Shown here piece by piece: positions 1-10,897 of a stretch of DNA of 64,000 nt. The notes under the pieces were generated by a model, which worked only from the letters and a program-made list of their open reading frames with translations, was not told the origin of the DNA and searched no databases. The DNA is from Ascidia mentula (taxonomy: Eukaryota > Chordata > Ascidiacea > Phlebobranchia > Ascidiidae): positions 997,001 to 1,061,000 of the forward strand of contig OX387204.1 in assembly GCA_947561715.1 (NCBI GenBank), given 5' to 3'. A program made the position numbers and the translations under genes. Position 1 is the stretch's first letter, and each line of letters begins with the position of its first letter.

Positions 1-1
1 G

Positions 2-481
2 TTGGTGGCACTCCTAGTGAGATCAGAGTTCGATTTTACGCGCGTTCGAAACAAGATGGCCGCGTCACGCCTGCCCTCCCAACGCCCCCGACCTTCTAAA
101 CAACTTTCACCATTCGAGATTGATCAGCAGCGTTATGACATCACAGAACCCTACATCAATGAAGAGCCGCGAAGAAGCGATACTGCGACGGCGAGACACC
201 ACCAAAGCTTCCTTGTATTAGATTCACTGGCGCAGCAGCTCCAGTGGATGAAGGTGGTGTGCGCGCTTTACATAGTCGGCACTGGTTGCATGGTTGGTCT
301 TGCCATTTACACACTTGCAACAAAAGATTATTCTTCACTTGCTGGCAAGGGTGATCAGGTCATATTCATATTTCTAATACCGACTCTGAGCGAAACGATT
401 GCGTCGATTGTGATCTGCACAAAGTTGCCCCGTTTAAGGCAAGCTGTACGCTCGATGGTGTTAAAAATATTTTCCTGTTAG
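2..481 (+). CDS. 3' end of a GPCR-like membrane protein gene (5' part outside window)
   Basis: The frame is open from the window edge to a TAG at 479-481. The translated stretch (up to 159 codons) has a polar Arg/Pro-rich segment, then two hydrophobic helices at about residues 83-105 and 118-140, then a short basic tail ending LKIFSC. This is what the last exon of a rhodopsin-type receptor looks like: third cytoplasmic loop, TM6, short loop, TM7, tail. The tail resembles that of the minus-strand receptor at 1308-5936 (both have LP, Arg, then Met..LKIF), so the two may be paralogues arranged tail to tail. The true exon start cannot be set: an upstream acceptor may lie outside the window, and a Met at residue 19 is not a likely start for a TM6-TM7 fragment. 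No NPxxY motif is visible in the second helix, so another multi-pass family is possible. Confidence 0.5.
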   Translation: MVALLVRSEFDFTRVRNKMAASRLPSQRPRPSKQLSPFEIDQQRYDITEPYINEEPRRSDTATARHHQSFLVLDSLAQQLQWMKVVCALYIVGTGCMVGLAIYTLATKDYSSLAGKGDQVIFIFLIPTLSETIASIVICTKLPRLRQAVRSMVLKIFSC

Positions 482-1307
482 ATTGATTTCATTTATGTTA
501 AAATTAGCACATTATATTTGAAGTCAATTCGATTTATTGTGGAAATTGCTTCTTCTGTGAGCAATGTAAAAAAATCTGTTTGACGTATAAAGTGTTAATA
601 TGTGTATATTACCATTGATGAAGTGTTGTTTTTACTGTGCCACATGTTTGTGAACTGAGTTGTAGCCTCATTTCAAATCAATGACGTAGACCATCACGAG
701 AAATAATTTTTCTGTTAAATTTTGGAATATTATGTTCTGTGTAGTGTTTTGTTTTCGACAAATATGCGGACACAATATTTTATACTACCCTGTGTTAAGG
801 CTTACTGACGGAAAGTAAAAAAAAGGCGGTACAAACAATTCTCATTCTTTCTAAGCCAGCAAGTGTTAAGCTGTTTTTAAAAATGTTTTTAATACAAATG
901 TGCTTGGAAAAAAATCTTGTCACAACACAATCAAACCTTATAAAGCATCGGTAGCTACCTCAGACAAAGTAACACAATTGTCCCTGTCCGTGTTGGTAAT
1001 ATATATATATATAAAACAGTCACAATGCACCACAGCATATAAAGCAAATTGTCTTGACAAAATTGGGCAAATATTAGGTTTTCAGATAGTCTAATACGAC
1101 CTTCGAAAGATCAGTCTCAAGGTCAAGCAGCAGGGGTGTCGTGACATCGCAAACCCCAAAAACCAAACAGGACGTCCCATTTACACTAACGTGATTTGCG
1201 AGGTGTTATACATTACTGTAATGTGTCACGTTGCAAAAGTAAATTAGCAACATCGTTAATATTACGCATACCTGCACCAAACGATAAAAAGTAACTTACC
1301 TTCGCAA
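482..1307. other. Intergenic: converging 3' ends
   Basis: AT-rich sequence between the stop of the + receptor fragment and the stop of the - receptor gene. It must hold both 3' UTRs. I see no consensus AATAAA for either gene and no other gene. Confidence 0.5.
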
Positions 1308-4300
1308 TCAGTTTGCTTTTCGTTCCAAATATAATCCAACATGGCTGTCTGTCAAGCAAACTGAGCAAAATATCTTTAAACAACGCATTAACAATCTCCA
1401 CGGTCTGCATTACAATTCACCTGTAGTACCACAACAAACACAATATCAGCACTTTTTGCCGCTCGCACTCACAGCAAAACGTTCAAATAAATTACTTGCC
1501 AGGCATTTTTCCTTGGGCACGCAAGGCTTGTTTTTTATTGGAACGAAATACGCCGATTGTGACGTAACAGTAGCAATTGCGCTTTGTACTGTGTTGTTGA
1601 GATTTCTATTTAAAATGGTTCCTTTTTGTGTAAAAGCATCTTTTTAAAACCTTAGAAATGGCCAGTCATCATTGCAAAATTTAACTGCAATTTCGTTTTA
1701 GTAGACAGTACAAAGTTTCCACGGCTAGGGCTGAGAAGTGATTTTTATTACATATCTGTGAAACAACAATTCTCACACAATAACAATGACACGAAAAACC
1801 TCACACAAAATGGGTACTAAAGTTAATTTTTTAGTTTCGTTGTAGGGTATTGCATACACATGAATATGCAAAGTAGCCCCAAGTTTATATCCATCTGTCC
1901 ATCCATATTTTAACCAGCTTCATTTATGTGCAGGCAAACACATTGCAAAAAGGTGTGGCTTGGCTTAGGGATTCAAAACTTCATTATAACGTTTAAAAAG
2001 CGTTACACATCTGATGAGTACAAGCATAATGAACACATGATATTGCTTGTATTATATGCTAAGGTAATGATAGCCAAACCCTCTACGCACGACGCATGCA
2101 GTGGTGGTTGTAATTTTTTCCTAACTGTGAACCTCTGTAGAGTAAAGAACTTAAAGAAGTTTTTCTTCAAGTTTATGCCGCGGTCACCTCCTATTGGCGT
2201 ATTTTTATTGAGCGTTGACAGTCTATAACGCATGTAGTTAAAAACGAACAACAAAATGTTCTGAAGGAAAAAGTATGTGCGGAATCACACCCACAAAATG
2301 ATTTTAATTGATCATTTGGGACATTGACAAAAAACACTTTCACACGATTAAGCTTTGATCAGTCTGTGGCGACCAATATACGTGCTGTCTATAAAGCAAA
2401 TTAACCTTAACCTATCGGCACAAAGAACATATACTCAAATCGATTTGGTAGTTGATGCTCCTCTGCTTACGTCATTGCGCTTTGTACCTCCTCCAGGCTT
2501 GGCCACCTGCAGCGCTAGAGAGATGAAGGCTTGCCTAAAACAAAATATTTTTTAGGGTCAAACTAGCTCTATATATTGTTGGTAGACGAATGTTGTGCTG
2601 AAGAAGTTTTGTTAAGGGTGTTTAAACTTTAGGGTAAAAGTTGGTTAACTATTTGATCAAAAAATTAGAACCAAATGGAAAAAAAATTATAAGAAGACAT
2701 CCAAGAAACTCAAACCTTATTCCAGGCAGGCACTTTGCCAGCAAAAATGGGCAGATCCAGCAGTAGACAAACGTGACACAGAGACACGTGTTTCCAAGTA
2801 CCATGCTGGGATTTTCCAGTGAGAAATAATCGTACAAGACAAGGGCCATCACTGGAGCTGTGCTGAACACGAAGAGGGCGATTATCCAGATTATGAAGCG
2901 GAGGCTACTGAGGGTTCGACGCTGTTGAAAAAAATTAAGGCCTAACGGGTTCGAAAGAAAAAAGGGAGAAAAATAAGCAGAGCAAAGATGACAAGTTCTT
3001 ACCAATACTTGATGGGACCTGATCAGTGATCTGTGACGTGTTTCCTTGACGTCAACTACGGGCATTATTACGTCATCGCTAGCAAGTTTAGTGGTGACAG
3101 AAATAGTTTGGTCGGTGTAAGCTTTCAAAGATTTGTCAATCCTAGGCCGGCTGCTGTTCTCCTTTTTCACTCTGCAACGCGATCAGGAGCCAAAAGAACA
3201 TTGAAAACATTTTTACGGCTTTCGCAAAGTTTAATGGTAGAAATATATGAGTTTATGAAGATATCACAATCACAGAAACGTTCATTTCGGGCAATTATCT
3301 GTCAGTCTTGGTTTGTAAGACAAATAATCGTCAGGACAAGTTGCAACAGAGTGGGAAATGATTCCAAAGATCAATCGACAAGTTTATGAAGGTAATTATT
3401 ACGATAATTGAGTCCTTAGTGTTAATGACGTCATTTGTTTTTAAGTTTTTCTCGTATTGACAAATAATGATGTATTTTTTTCCAATTTTAAGCAATTGCA
3501 CTCACAAAGCTGTACGGTTCGACAAACACACGAGCAACTTGCTTTATCCAAGCCGAGAAAAAAAAATAAAGTTTCAATTTTGTTGGTTAGTAGACGTTCC
3601 TTACTCTTAAAAAATATACCTTATGCTGCAGTAGCGAAAGTGCCGCTTGGTGTCGCGGACGGTGCGCCACAAGATGGCGACAACGACAATGACGGAGATG
3701 GACCACAGGCCGATGCTGACGACCATCCAGTCATAACGCATGGGGGGCCACACCCGGGAACACACCCTCTCTGACCTGGAATCGAGCTGGTGTCTGGCGT
3801 AGCAACCAGATAAACACGTGCATGAGTAAGCACAACTCCATCCCAAGGGGGCGCTCGTCACGAAAATCAACGGGAGAATCCACGAGAGGGCAATCAAGAT
3901 CCACGTCCGTCTGTGGCGCCTCTTGCGGTTAAAACCTACAATGGTTTCGTGGTTAATTGTGATTGGCGTTCTGTTTTTATTCTTGATTTAATTCATTTAT
4001 TTTGTTGGCGTTTTCGTTTCGACGAGGTTTACTTTGGCTAGCACGGGTGGGGAATCACCTGCTACATGGGTGCCTGATTCAATATCCTCTAAGATTTTCT
4101 CTGTACCCATGCCATTGTACCTTCCTTCATTCTTGTTTTTCGTGTGAAATGGGAAAAAAAATTCGCCTTTTTCCAACGTCACTTGTTGTGCGTGACACAG
4201 GTGAACATTTAATAGTTGTTGTTTCACTTTTTCCTTATAATAGTAGAACTTATGACGCTGTTTAGCGAAACATGTTTTCTTTAAAATAAAACTACGTATG

Positions 4301-5936
4301 GGCACGAGGTCATTTTATATTGCAGTAACATATTGGTTTCATGGCTTAAATAACCATCACAGAATAAGTGCGCGCTTGGCATTTGCGTGTGAGTGAAACA
4401 TTTCCAATCTGTCACCAAGTCTTTGCAAGAGTGCTGCAATAAAATGTTGGTACACATTCATGCTTTTAAACTTTGCAATAGAGTGATCACTGTGACTGAT
4501 GAGCTGGTTCTCACAAATTCTGCCTTATCAGCATCACTTCCTCATGAGCTTTATCGCGCGTTACAAATCTTTGATTGACGTTTCCCCGGACTTTGAGTGA
4601 GTTGTCGCTAAGTGCAAGCACGCAAATTTTCGACAGGCAGACAAAACTGGTGTTTTACCACCACATGGAATGTGATTGTTTGGAGTTATGACCAAGCCGC
4701 TTTGTTACATAAAATCTGACTTAAGTACAAGTAAAGGTAACTCGCTAAAATAAAGTTAAAGCGATTTTATCAAGTTGCAACCTGGACTAAACATAAATGG
4801 CCGCCTTTTTTCTTTTTTTCCATGAAACTTAGTGTTGGAAAGTTTTGTTGTCAGAACCGCACTGACAGCATGAAATATTGATAATGCCAATGCGAGGCTA
4901 AACTTAATGAATTGATTTTTGGCTGCGAGGACAGTAAACGTTAAGATCGAGATACGAGAGCTGGGATCGCCAAATATAAAGGGCCTGCGCAGAGAACCTG
5001 CCTTGCTATGCTTAAGCATGTAACCCCGTTCTTGCAACGTTAACATGCGATTCAGGCAACGTATTAACACACAGTAAGATTCGAGTGGCTTTATACATCA
5101 AACAGGAACAATACAAAGTGTTTACCCGTTACCCGTTTGTTACTCGAGTACTCACCCGCCAATAGTTTAGCGAGTTTTCTTCCCTCGTCAACAGTCGAGT
5201 CGCTTCCCGCGTTTAATTCGAGAGCACGTGACCCGAAAAGCAGTGGAGCGTGAGTGGTATCCCGGATGGAGGAAACGAGGATTCCGATGTTGCCACAAAT
5301 AATCAGGAACATCGCGGTTACCAGCGCTCTGTGACATCATAAACAGTTATTTATTCGCAAATAATCCAAATTGTGGTATTCATTTATTCGAAACATGAGA
5401 TTAATGTAAAGCTTGGCGGTAAATTGAACTGTTTTACAGTGGGATTGTGGAGATGTGATGATTTGATTTTAACCATGGATATTTGCATGTTTCGCTTACA
5501 ACATGATTTTCATCTTGGCGTTTATTGATTACAATATATTTGAATATTTGAAAAAACTGATTGTTTACCGGTAGAAGGACCACCAAACTCTGACGTCATC
5601 ACGGACTGCCCCCTCGTGGTCGTGGCCCATCCCCCTCTTTCCGTCCAAGACGAAGTACAGACTAAGAATTTGATAGAACGCAAGCAGCGAGAATACCACG
5701 TTGGCGAGCAATGTGCTGCCCACGTGCACGTAAACGTTATTCTGACGTAATTTACTTCTGTATGAGATCAGAGCCATGAGGACAATGCCGTTTATGACGA
5801 TTGAAACGGAGGGAAGAGCGGCGAAAATGAGGAAAACCGGGGTCCGTCGATTTTGGCAGTGCGTTGCGTTTACATCGGTTGAGACAGTGGTGGTGGGCAT
5901 TGCACGGCCCGTTGTGAAGTTTGTTGAATGCATCAT
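1308..5936 (-). CDS. Rhodopsin-type (class A-like) GPCR, six exons, about 442 aa
   Basis: Coding exons in transcription order are 5936-5569, 5328-5156, 3935-3620, 3171-3003, 2921-2716 and 1404-1308. Each join has GT..AG ends and the phases run on exactly (lengths 368, 173, 316, 169, 206, 97; total 1329 nt including TGA). The N-terminus has N-glycosylation sites (NFT, NAT). TM1 is at about residues 33-59 and carries the INGIVL signature. TM2 is in exon 1, TM3 in exon 2, TM4 and TM5 in exon 3 (TM4 ends PLGWSC), a cytoplasmic loop in exons 3-4, and TM6 and TM7 in exon 5. DRY is replaced by SSIRD and NPxxY by ICPFL, so this is a divergent receptor; ligand unknown. Intron 5 (1405-2715) is 1.3 kb and I see no gene in it. 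Exons 1-5 are well supported. Exon 6 rests on phase, an acceptor and a tail similar to that of the + fragment at 2-481. Confidence 0.72.
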
Positions 5937-7334
5937 TATGGCAAACCTTACAATTCTACAACAAATAAATAAACAGGAATTAAACTAAACCCGTTAAGAG
6001 CTAAAGTGTACCCACGAGTTTTACATTGAAAATACTTTTCTGTCACAAACTTTCCTATCTAAACGAGCAGGAGTTATAAATAAACACAATTGTTAAAACG
6101 ACTTCTTTATTCCTGCATAACTTCATGACGTAACGAAGCGATTTGGCGAAAACCGTAAGGTGAAGGGTTTTAATATCCGACAGATCGCTATGCCATCGAC
6201 ATACTCCTGACATAATTTAGTTTAGTGTTGACCCAATCTGCAGAAAAAAAAATCTATGTTTTGTTTATTGAAACGTTTCGTCATTTGTCAACTCCTGGCA
6301 TCAGACGTTTAATAAAATGGCGTTTGCGGTCCGGCTCAACTGTCATAGTTTGATGTTAATTTAAAAATAGTCCTTACAAAAACATATCACACCATCCAAG
6401 AGATAACAACGTCATGTTTAGCATACGTCACAGAACCGATGACGTCATTTTTGTCGAAAAGTATATAACACATATTAATGTTGTATATATACAATAAGAA
6501 CCTGCACATTTTGCCATTCTTTGACAAATCACAGATACAGTCTCAAAAACTCTGACCAGTAACATACCATTGTTGCCTAAACAGCATTATTGCTGGTTCA
6601 CAAAAATATTCGCTTCACGAACCAAATACTGGCGTCGAAATGATCTTCATTTAGTTCTAAACTGAAATATTACACGAAAATATCAACGCCAAAACCCACT
6701 AGTTTCAAACGACAATTTGCATCTACTCCATTCAGCAATCACGAAGAAGAATGCAGAGCAGAGCAGGTGGTAAATGAGGTTTCCCTTTCCCCCCACTCGC
6801 TGTTAACGTGCCCTTTCATGCCTTCTTCCCACACTCAGCATGACACATGCATCTGATGTAGTTAACCGGTTATGAACAATATGTTTCAAACCTCTGCAGA
6901 TATTGCAGTTTTGAATGACATGTAGATCACGCAACTTGTGAATTCACATAATTCACATAATTTATTTGTACTCGTCTTATTGGCAAGTACAACTTTGCGA
7001 ACTGAATGCACAAAAGAAACGAGAACTGACCAGCTAAAAAACGAAAGTGGTGACCGGAGAAAGTGGAAGAATCAAATTATGAAGGGACAAAAGTTAAGAA
7101 AGTAGAAGTCATTGTTGGAAAGAAAAGAAAAAAACACACACAAAAAAGCACTGATGCAGATAACACAATGACTGTAAAAACAACAAGTTTATCTTCAACG
7201 CATGCTGTTGGCGGCAATTTACTGCCATGATTGGTTGAGGAAGTCAAGCGAGCCGCACACCATAAACATACCTGAGGAATGTACACATCAAGGCACGTGG
7301 AGTTACTTGCAGATAAAGTGTTCTTACATAGCAC
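5937..7334. other. Intergenic, no gene seen
   Basis: AT-rich DNA upstream of the minus-strand receptor gene. It must contain that gene's promoter and 5' UTR. A palindromic CRE (TGACGTCA) lies at about 6439-6446 followed by a TATATAA-like stretch near 6462, in + orientation, with no + gene to assign it to. No coding exon is convincing. Confidence 0.4.
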
Positions 7335-7362
7335 AACCAAGGTTCGAATCCTGGTCACAGCA
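7335..7362 (+). pseudogene. 3' fragment of tRNA-His marking the left edge of the array
   Basis: The last ~28 nt of a tRNA-His (end of the anticodon arm, T arm, acceptor 3' strand) followed by the normal trailer with its T4 run. The sequence upstream is unrelated to the repeat, so the array starts inside a truncated His gene. Confidence 0.85.
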
Positions 7363-7488
7363 AGCTTTTGAGTATTCTTTGTTCTTCAAATTCAAATATT
7401 TTGTTCACACTCAAACATAGTATTCCACTTTTCGAAGTTGGAGATGAAAATTTGGGTATTTAATCAGATTTTCTTTCACCAAAACAGC

Positions 7489-7637
7489 AGCAGAGTGGCG
7501 CAGCGGAAGCGTGCTGGGCCCATAACCCAGAGGTCGATGGATCGAAACCATCCTCTGCTACATAGGCTGTGATCGTATAGTGGTTAGTACTTCACGTTGT
7601 GGCCGTGACAACCCAGGTTCGAATCCTGGTCACAGCA
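7489..7637 (+). tRNA. Pair 1: tRNA-iMet(CAT) + tRNA-His(GTG)
   Basis: iMet 7489-7560; His 7566-7637. Linker is catag, so a G is encoded at position -1 of the His; most other units have C there. Confidence 0.95.
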
Positions 7638-7763
7638 AGCTTTTGAGTATTCTTTGTTCTTCAAATTCAAATATTTTGTTCACACTCAAGCAGAGCATTC
7701 CACTTTTCGAAGTTGGAGGTGAAAATTTGGATATTTAATCAGATTTTGTTTCACCAAACCAGC

Positions 7764-7912
7764 AGCAGAGTGGCGCAGCGGAAGCGTGCTGGGCCCAAAA
7801 CCCAGAGGTCGATGGATCGAAACCATCCTCTGCTACATACGCTGTGATCGTATAGTGGTTAGTACTTCACGTTGTGGCCGTGACAACCCAGGTTCGAATC
7901 CTGGTCACAGCA
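7764..7912 (+). tRNA. Pair 2: iMet body with anticodon CAA + tRNA-His(GTG)
   Basis: iMet-like 7764-7835, otherwise normal, but the anticodon reads CAA instead of CAT; His 7841-7912. Confidence 0.92.
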
Positions 7913-8038
7913 AGCTTTTAAGTATTCCTTTTTCTTTCATTTCAATTATTTTGTTCACACTTTAACATAGCATTCCACTTTTCGAAGTTGGAGACGAAAA
8001 ATTGGGTATTTAATCAGATTTTGTTTCACCAAGCCAGC

Positions 8039-8187
8039 AGCAGAGTGGCGCAGCGGAAGCGTGCTGGGCCCATAACCCAGAGGTCGATGGATCGAAACCA
8101 TCCTCTGCTACATACGCTGTGATCGTATAGTGGTTAGTACTTCACGTTGTGGCCGTGACAACCCAGGTTCGAATCCTGGTCACAGCA
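8039..8187 (+). tRNA. Pair 3: tRNA-iMet(CAT) + tRNA-His(GTG)
   Basis: iMet 8039-8110; His 8116-8187. Consensus. Confidence 0.95.
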
Positions 8188-8313
8188 AGCTTTTGAGTAT
8201 TCTTTGTTCTTCAAATTCAAATATTTTGTTCACACTCGAGCAGAGCATTCCACTTTTCGAAGTTGGAGACGAAAATTTGGATATTTAATCAGATTTTGTA
8301 TCACCACGCCAGC

Positions 8314-8462
8314 AGCAGAGTGGCGCAGCGGAAGCGTGCTGGGCCCATAACCCAGAGGTCGATGGATCGAAACCATCCTCTGCTACATACGCTGTGATCG
8401 TATAGTGGTTAGTACTTCACGTTGTGGCCGTGACAACCCAGGCTCGAATCCTGGTCATAGCA
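8314..8462 (+). tRNA. Pair 4: tRNA-iMet(CAT) + tRNA-His(GTG)
   Basis: iMet 8314-8385; His 8391-8462 with a T-loop T>C (ggctcg) and an acceptor C>T giving a G-U pair. Confidence 0.93.
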
Positions 8463-8588
8463 AGATTTTAAGTATTCCTTTTTCTTTCATTTCAATTATT
8501 TTGTTCACACTTAAACATAGCATTCCACTTTTCGAAGTTGGAGACGAAAATTTGTGTATTTAATCAGATTTTGTTTCACCAAGCCAGC

Positions 8589-8737
8589 AGCAGATTGGCG
8601 CAGCGGAAGCGTGCTGGGCCCATAACACAGAGGTCGATGGATCGAAACCATCCTCTGCTACATACGCTGTGATCGTATATTGGTTAGTACTTCACGTTGT
8701 GGCCGTGACAACCCAGGTTCGAATCCTGGTCACAGCA
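8589..8737 (+). tRNA. Pair 5: variant tRNA-iMet + tRNA-His(GTG)
   Basis: iMet 8589-8660 with G7>T and a C>A in the 3' anticodon stem; His 8666-8737 with a D-arm G>T (box A region). Confidence 0.85.
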
Positions 8738-8980
8738 AGCTTTTAAGTATTCCTTTTTCTTTCATATCAATTATTTTGTTCACAGTTAAACATAGCATTC
8801 CACTTTTCGAAGTTGGAGACGAAAATTTGGGTATTTAATCAGATTTTGTTTCACCAAGCTTTTGTGTATTCTTTGTTCTTAAAATTCAAATATTTTTTTA
8901 CCGCCAGAGAGAGCACACCACTTTCCAAGTTAGAAGTAAAAATTTGGATATTTAATCAGATTTTTTCCCACCAAGCCAGC
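8738..8980 (+). repeat. Array unit that has lost its tRNA pair
   Basis: A full spacer and leader reach 'tcaccaagc' at about 8851-8859 and then run straight into 'ttttgtgtattc', the trailer that normally follows tRNA-His. The pair between them is missing, as if deleted by exchange at the short caagc shared by the leader end and the His 3' end. Confidence 0.85.
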
Positions 8981-9129
8981 AGCAGAGTGGCGCAGCGGAA
9001 GCGTGCTGGGCCCATAACCCAGAGGTCGATGGATCGAAACCATCCTCTGCTACATACGCTGTGATCGTATAGTGGTTAGTACTTCACGTTGTGGCCGTGA
9101 CAACCCAGGTTCGAAGCCTGGTCACAGCA
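8981..9129 (+). tRNA. Pair 6: tRNA-iMet(CAT) + tRNA-His(GTG)
   Basis: iMet 8981-9052; His 9058-9129 with T>G in the T-arm (cgaagcc). Confidence 0.93.
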
Positions 9130-9255
9130 AGCTTTTGAGTATTCTTTGTTCTTCAAATTCAAATATTTTGTTCACACTCGAGCAGAGCATTCCACTTTTC
9201 GACGTTGGAGGTGAAAATTTGGATATTTAATCAGATTTTCTTTCAACCAGCCAGC

Positions 9256-9404
9256 AGCAGAGTGGCGCAGCGGAAGCGTGCTGGGCCCATAACCCAGAGG
9301 TCAATGGATCGAAACCATCCTCTGCTACATACGCTGTGATCGTATAGTGGTTAGTACTTCACGTTGTGGCCGTGACAACCCAGGTTCGAATCCCGGTCAC
9401 AGCA
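9256..9404 (+). tRNA. Pair 7: tRNA-iMet(CAT) + tRNA-His(GTG)
   Basis: iMet 9256-9327 (gtcAatgg); His 9333-9404 with a T-stem A-C mismatch (tcccgg). Confidence 0.92.
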
Positions 9405-9528
9405 AGCTTTTGAGTATTCTTTGTTCTAAAAATTCAAATATTTTTTTACCGCCAGACATAGCACTCCACTTTCCAAGTTAGAAGTAAAAATTTGGATATT
9501 TAATCAGATTTTGTTCCACCAAGTCAGC

Positions 9529-9677
9529 AGCAGAGTGGCGCAGCGGAAGCGTGCTGGGCCCATAACCCAGAGGTCGATGGATCGAAACCATCCTCTGCTA
9601 CATACGCTGTGATCGTATAGTGGTTAGTACTTCACGTTGTGGCCGTGACAACCCAGGTTCGAATCCTGGTCACAGCA
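9529..9677 (+). tRNA. Pair 8: tRNA-iMet(CAT) + tRNA-His(GTG)
   Basis: iMet 9529-9600; His 9606-9677. Confidence 0.95.
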
Positions 9678-9803
9678 AGCTTTTGAGTATTCTTTGTTCT
9701 TCAAATTCAAATATTTTGTTCACACTCGAGCAGAGCATTCCACTTTTCGACGTTGGAGGTGAAAATTTGGATATTTAATCAGATTTTCTTTCAACCAGCC
9801 AGC

Positions 9804-9952
9804 AGCAGAGTGGCGCAGCGGAAGCGTGCTGGGCCCATAACCCAGAGGTCGATGGATCGAAACCATCCTCTGCTACATACGCTGTGATCGTATAGTGGTT
9901 AGTACTTCACGTTGTGGCCGTGACAACCCAGGTTCGAATCCTGGTCACAGCA
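9804..9952 (+). tRNA. Pair 9: tRNA-iMet(CAT) + tRNA-His(GTG)
   Basis: iMet 9804-9875; His 9881-9952. Confidence 0.95.
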
Positions 9953-10076
9953 AGCTTTTGAGTATTCTTTGTTCTTCAAATTCAAAAAAATTTTTACCGG
10001 CAGACAGAGCACTCCACATTCCAAGTTGGAAGTAAAAATTTGGATATTTAATCAGATTTTGTTCCACCAAGCCAGC

Positions 10077-10225
10077 AGCAGAGTGGCGCAGCGGAAGCGT
10101 GCTGGGCCCATAACCCAGAGGTCGATGGATCGAAACCATCCTCTGCTACATACGCTGTGATCGTATAGTGGTTAGTACTTCACGTTGTGGCCGTGACAAC
10201 CCAGGTTCGAATCCTGGTCACAGCA
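10077..10225 (+). tRNA. Pair 10: tRNA-iMet(CAT) + tRNA-His(GTG)
   Basis: iMet 10077-10148; His 10154-10225. Confidence 0.95.
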
Positions 10226-10350
10226 AGCTTTTGAGTATTCTTTGTTCTTAAAATTCAAATAATTTTTTTACCGCCAGACAGAGCACTCCACATTCCAAGT
10301 TGGAAGTAAAAATTTGGATATTTAATCAGATTTTGTTCCACCAAGCCAGC

Positions 10351-10499
10351 AGCAGAGTGGCGCAGCGGAAGCGTGCTGGGCCCATAACCCAGAGGTCGAT
10401 GGATCGAAACCATCCTCTGCTACATACGCTGTGATCGTATAGTGGTTAGTACTTCACGTTGTAGCCGTGACAACCCAGGGTCGAATCCTGGTCACAGCA
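10351..10499 (+). tRNA. Pair 11: tRNA-iMet(CAT) + His body with anticodon GTA
   Basis: iMet 10351-10422; His-like 10428-10499 with anticodon GTG>GTA and a T-loop T>G (caggg tcgaa), which weakens box B. Confidence 0.92.
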
Positions 10500-10623
10500 A
10501 GCTTTTGAGTATTCTTTGTTCTTCAAATTCAAAAAATTTTTTACCGGCAGACAGAGCACTCCACATTCCAAGTTGGAAGTAAAAATTTGGATATTTAATC
10601 AGATTTTGTTCCACCAAGCCAGC

Positions 10624-10772
10624 AGCAGAGTGGCGCAGCGGAAGCGTGCTGGGCCCATAACCCAGAGGTCGATGGATCGAAACCATCCTCTGCTACATAC
10701 GCTGTGATCGTATAGTGGTTAGTACTTCACGTTCTGGCCGTGACAACCCAGGTTCGAATCCTGGTCACAGCA
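10624..10772 (+). tRNA. Pair 12: tRNA-iMet(CAT) + His body with anticodon CTG
   Basis: iMet 10624-10695; His-like 10701-10772 with anticodon GTG>CTG, otherwise intact. Confidence 0.92.
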
Positions 10773-10897
10773 AGCTTTTGAGTATTCTTTGTTCTTAAAA
10801 TTCAAATAATTTTTTTACCGCCAGACAGAGCACTCCACATTCCAAGTTGGAAGTAAAAATTTGGATATTTAATCAGATTTTGTTCCACCAAGCCAGC

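Noticed and set aside
6439-6470. CRE followed by TATATAA as a promoter
   Set aside because: Orientation points right into the tRNA array with no Pol II gene; wrong orientation for the minus-strand receptor.
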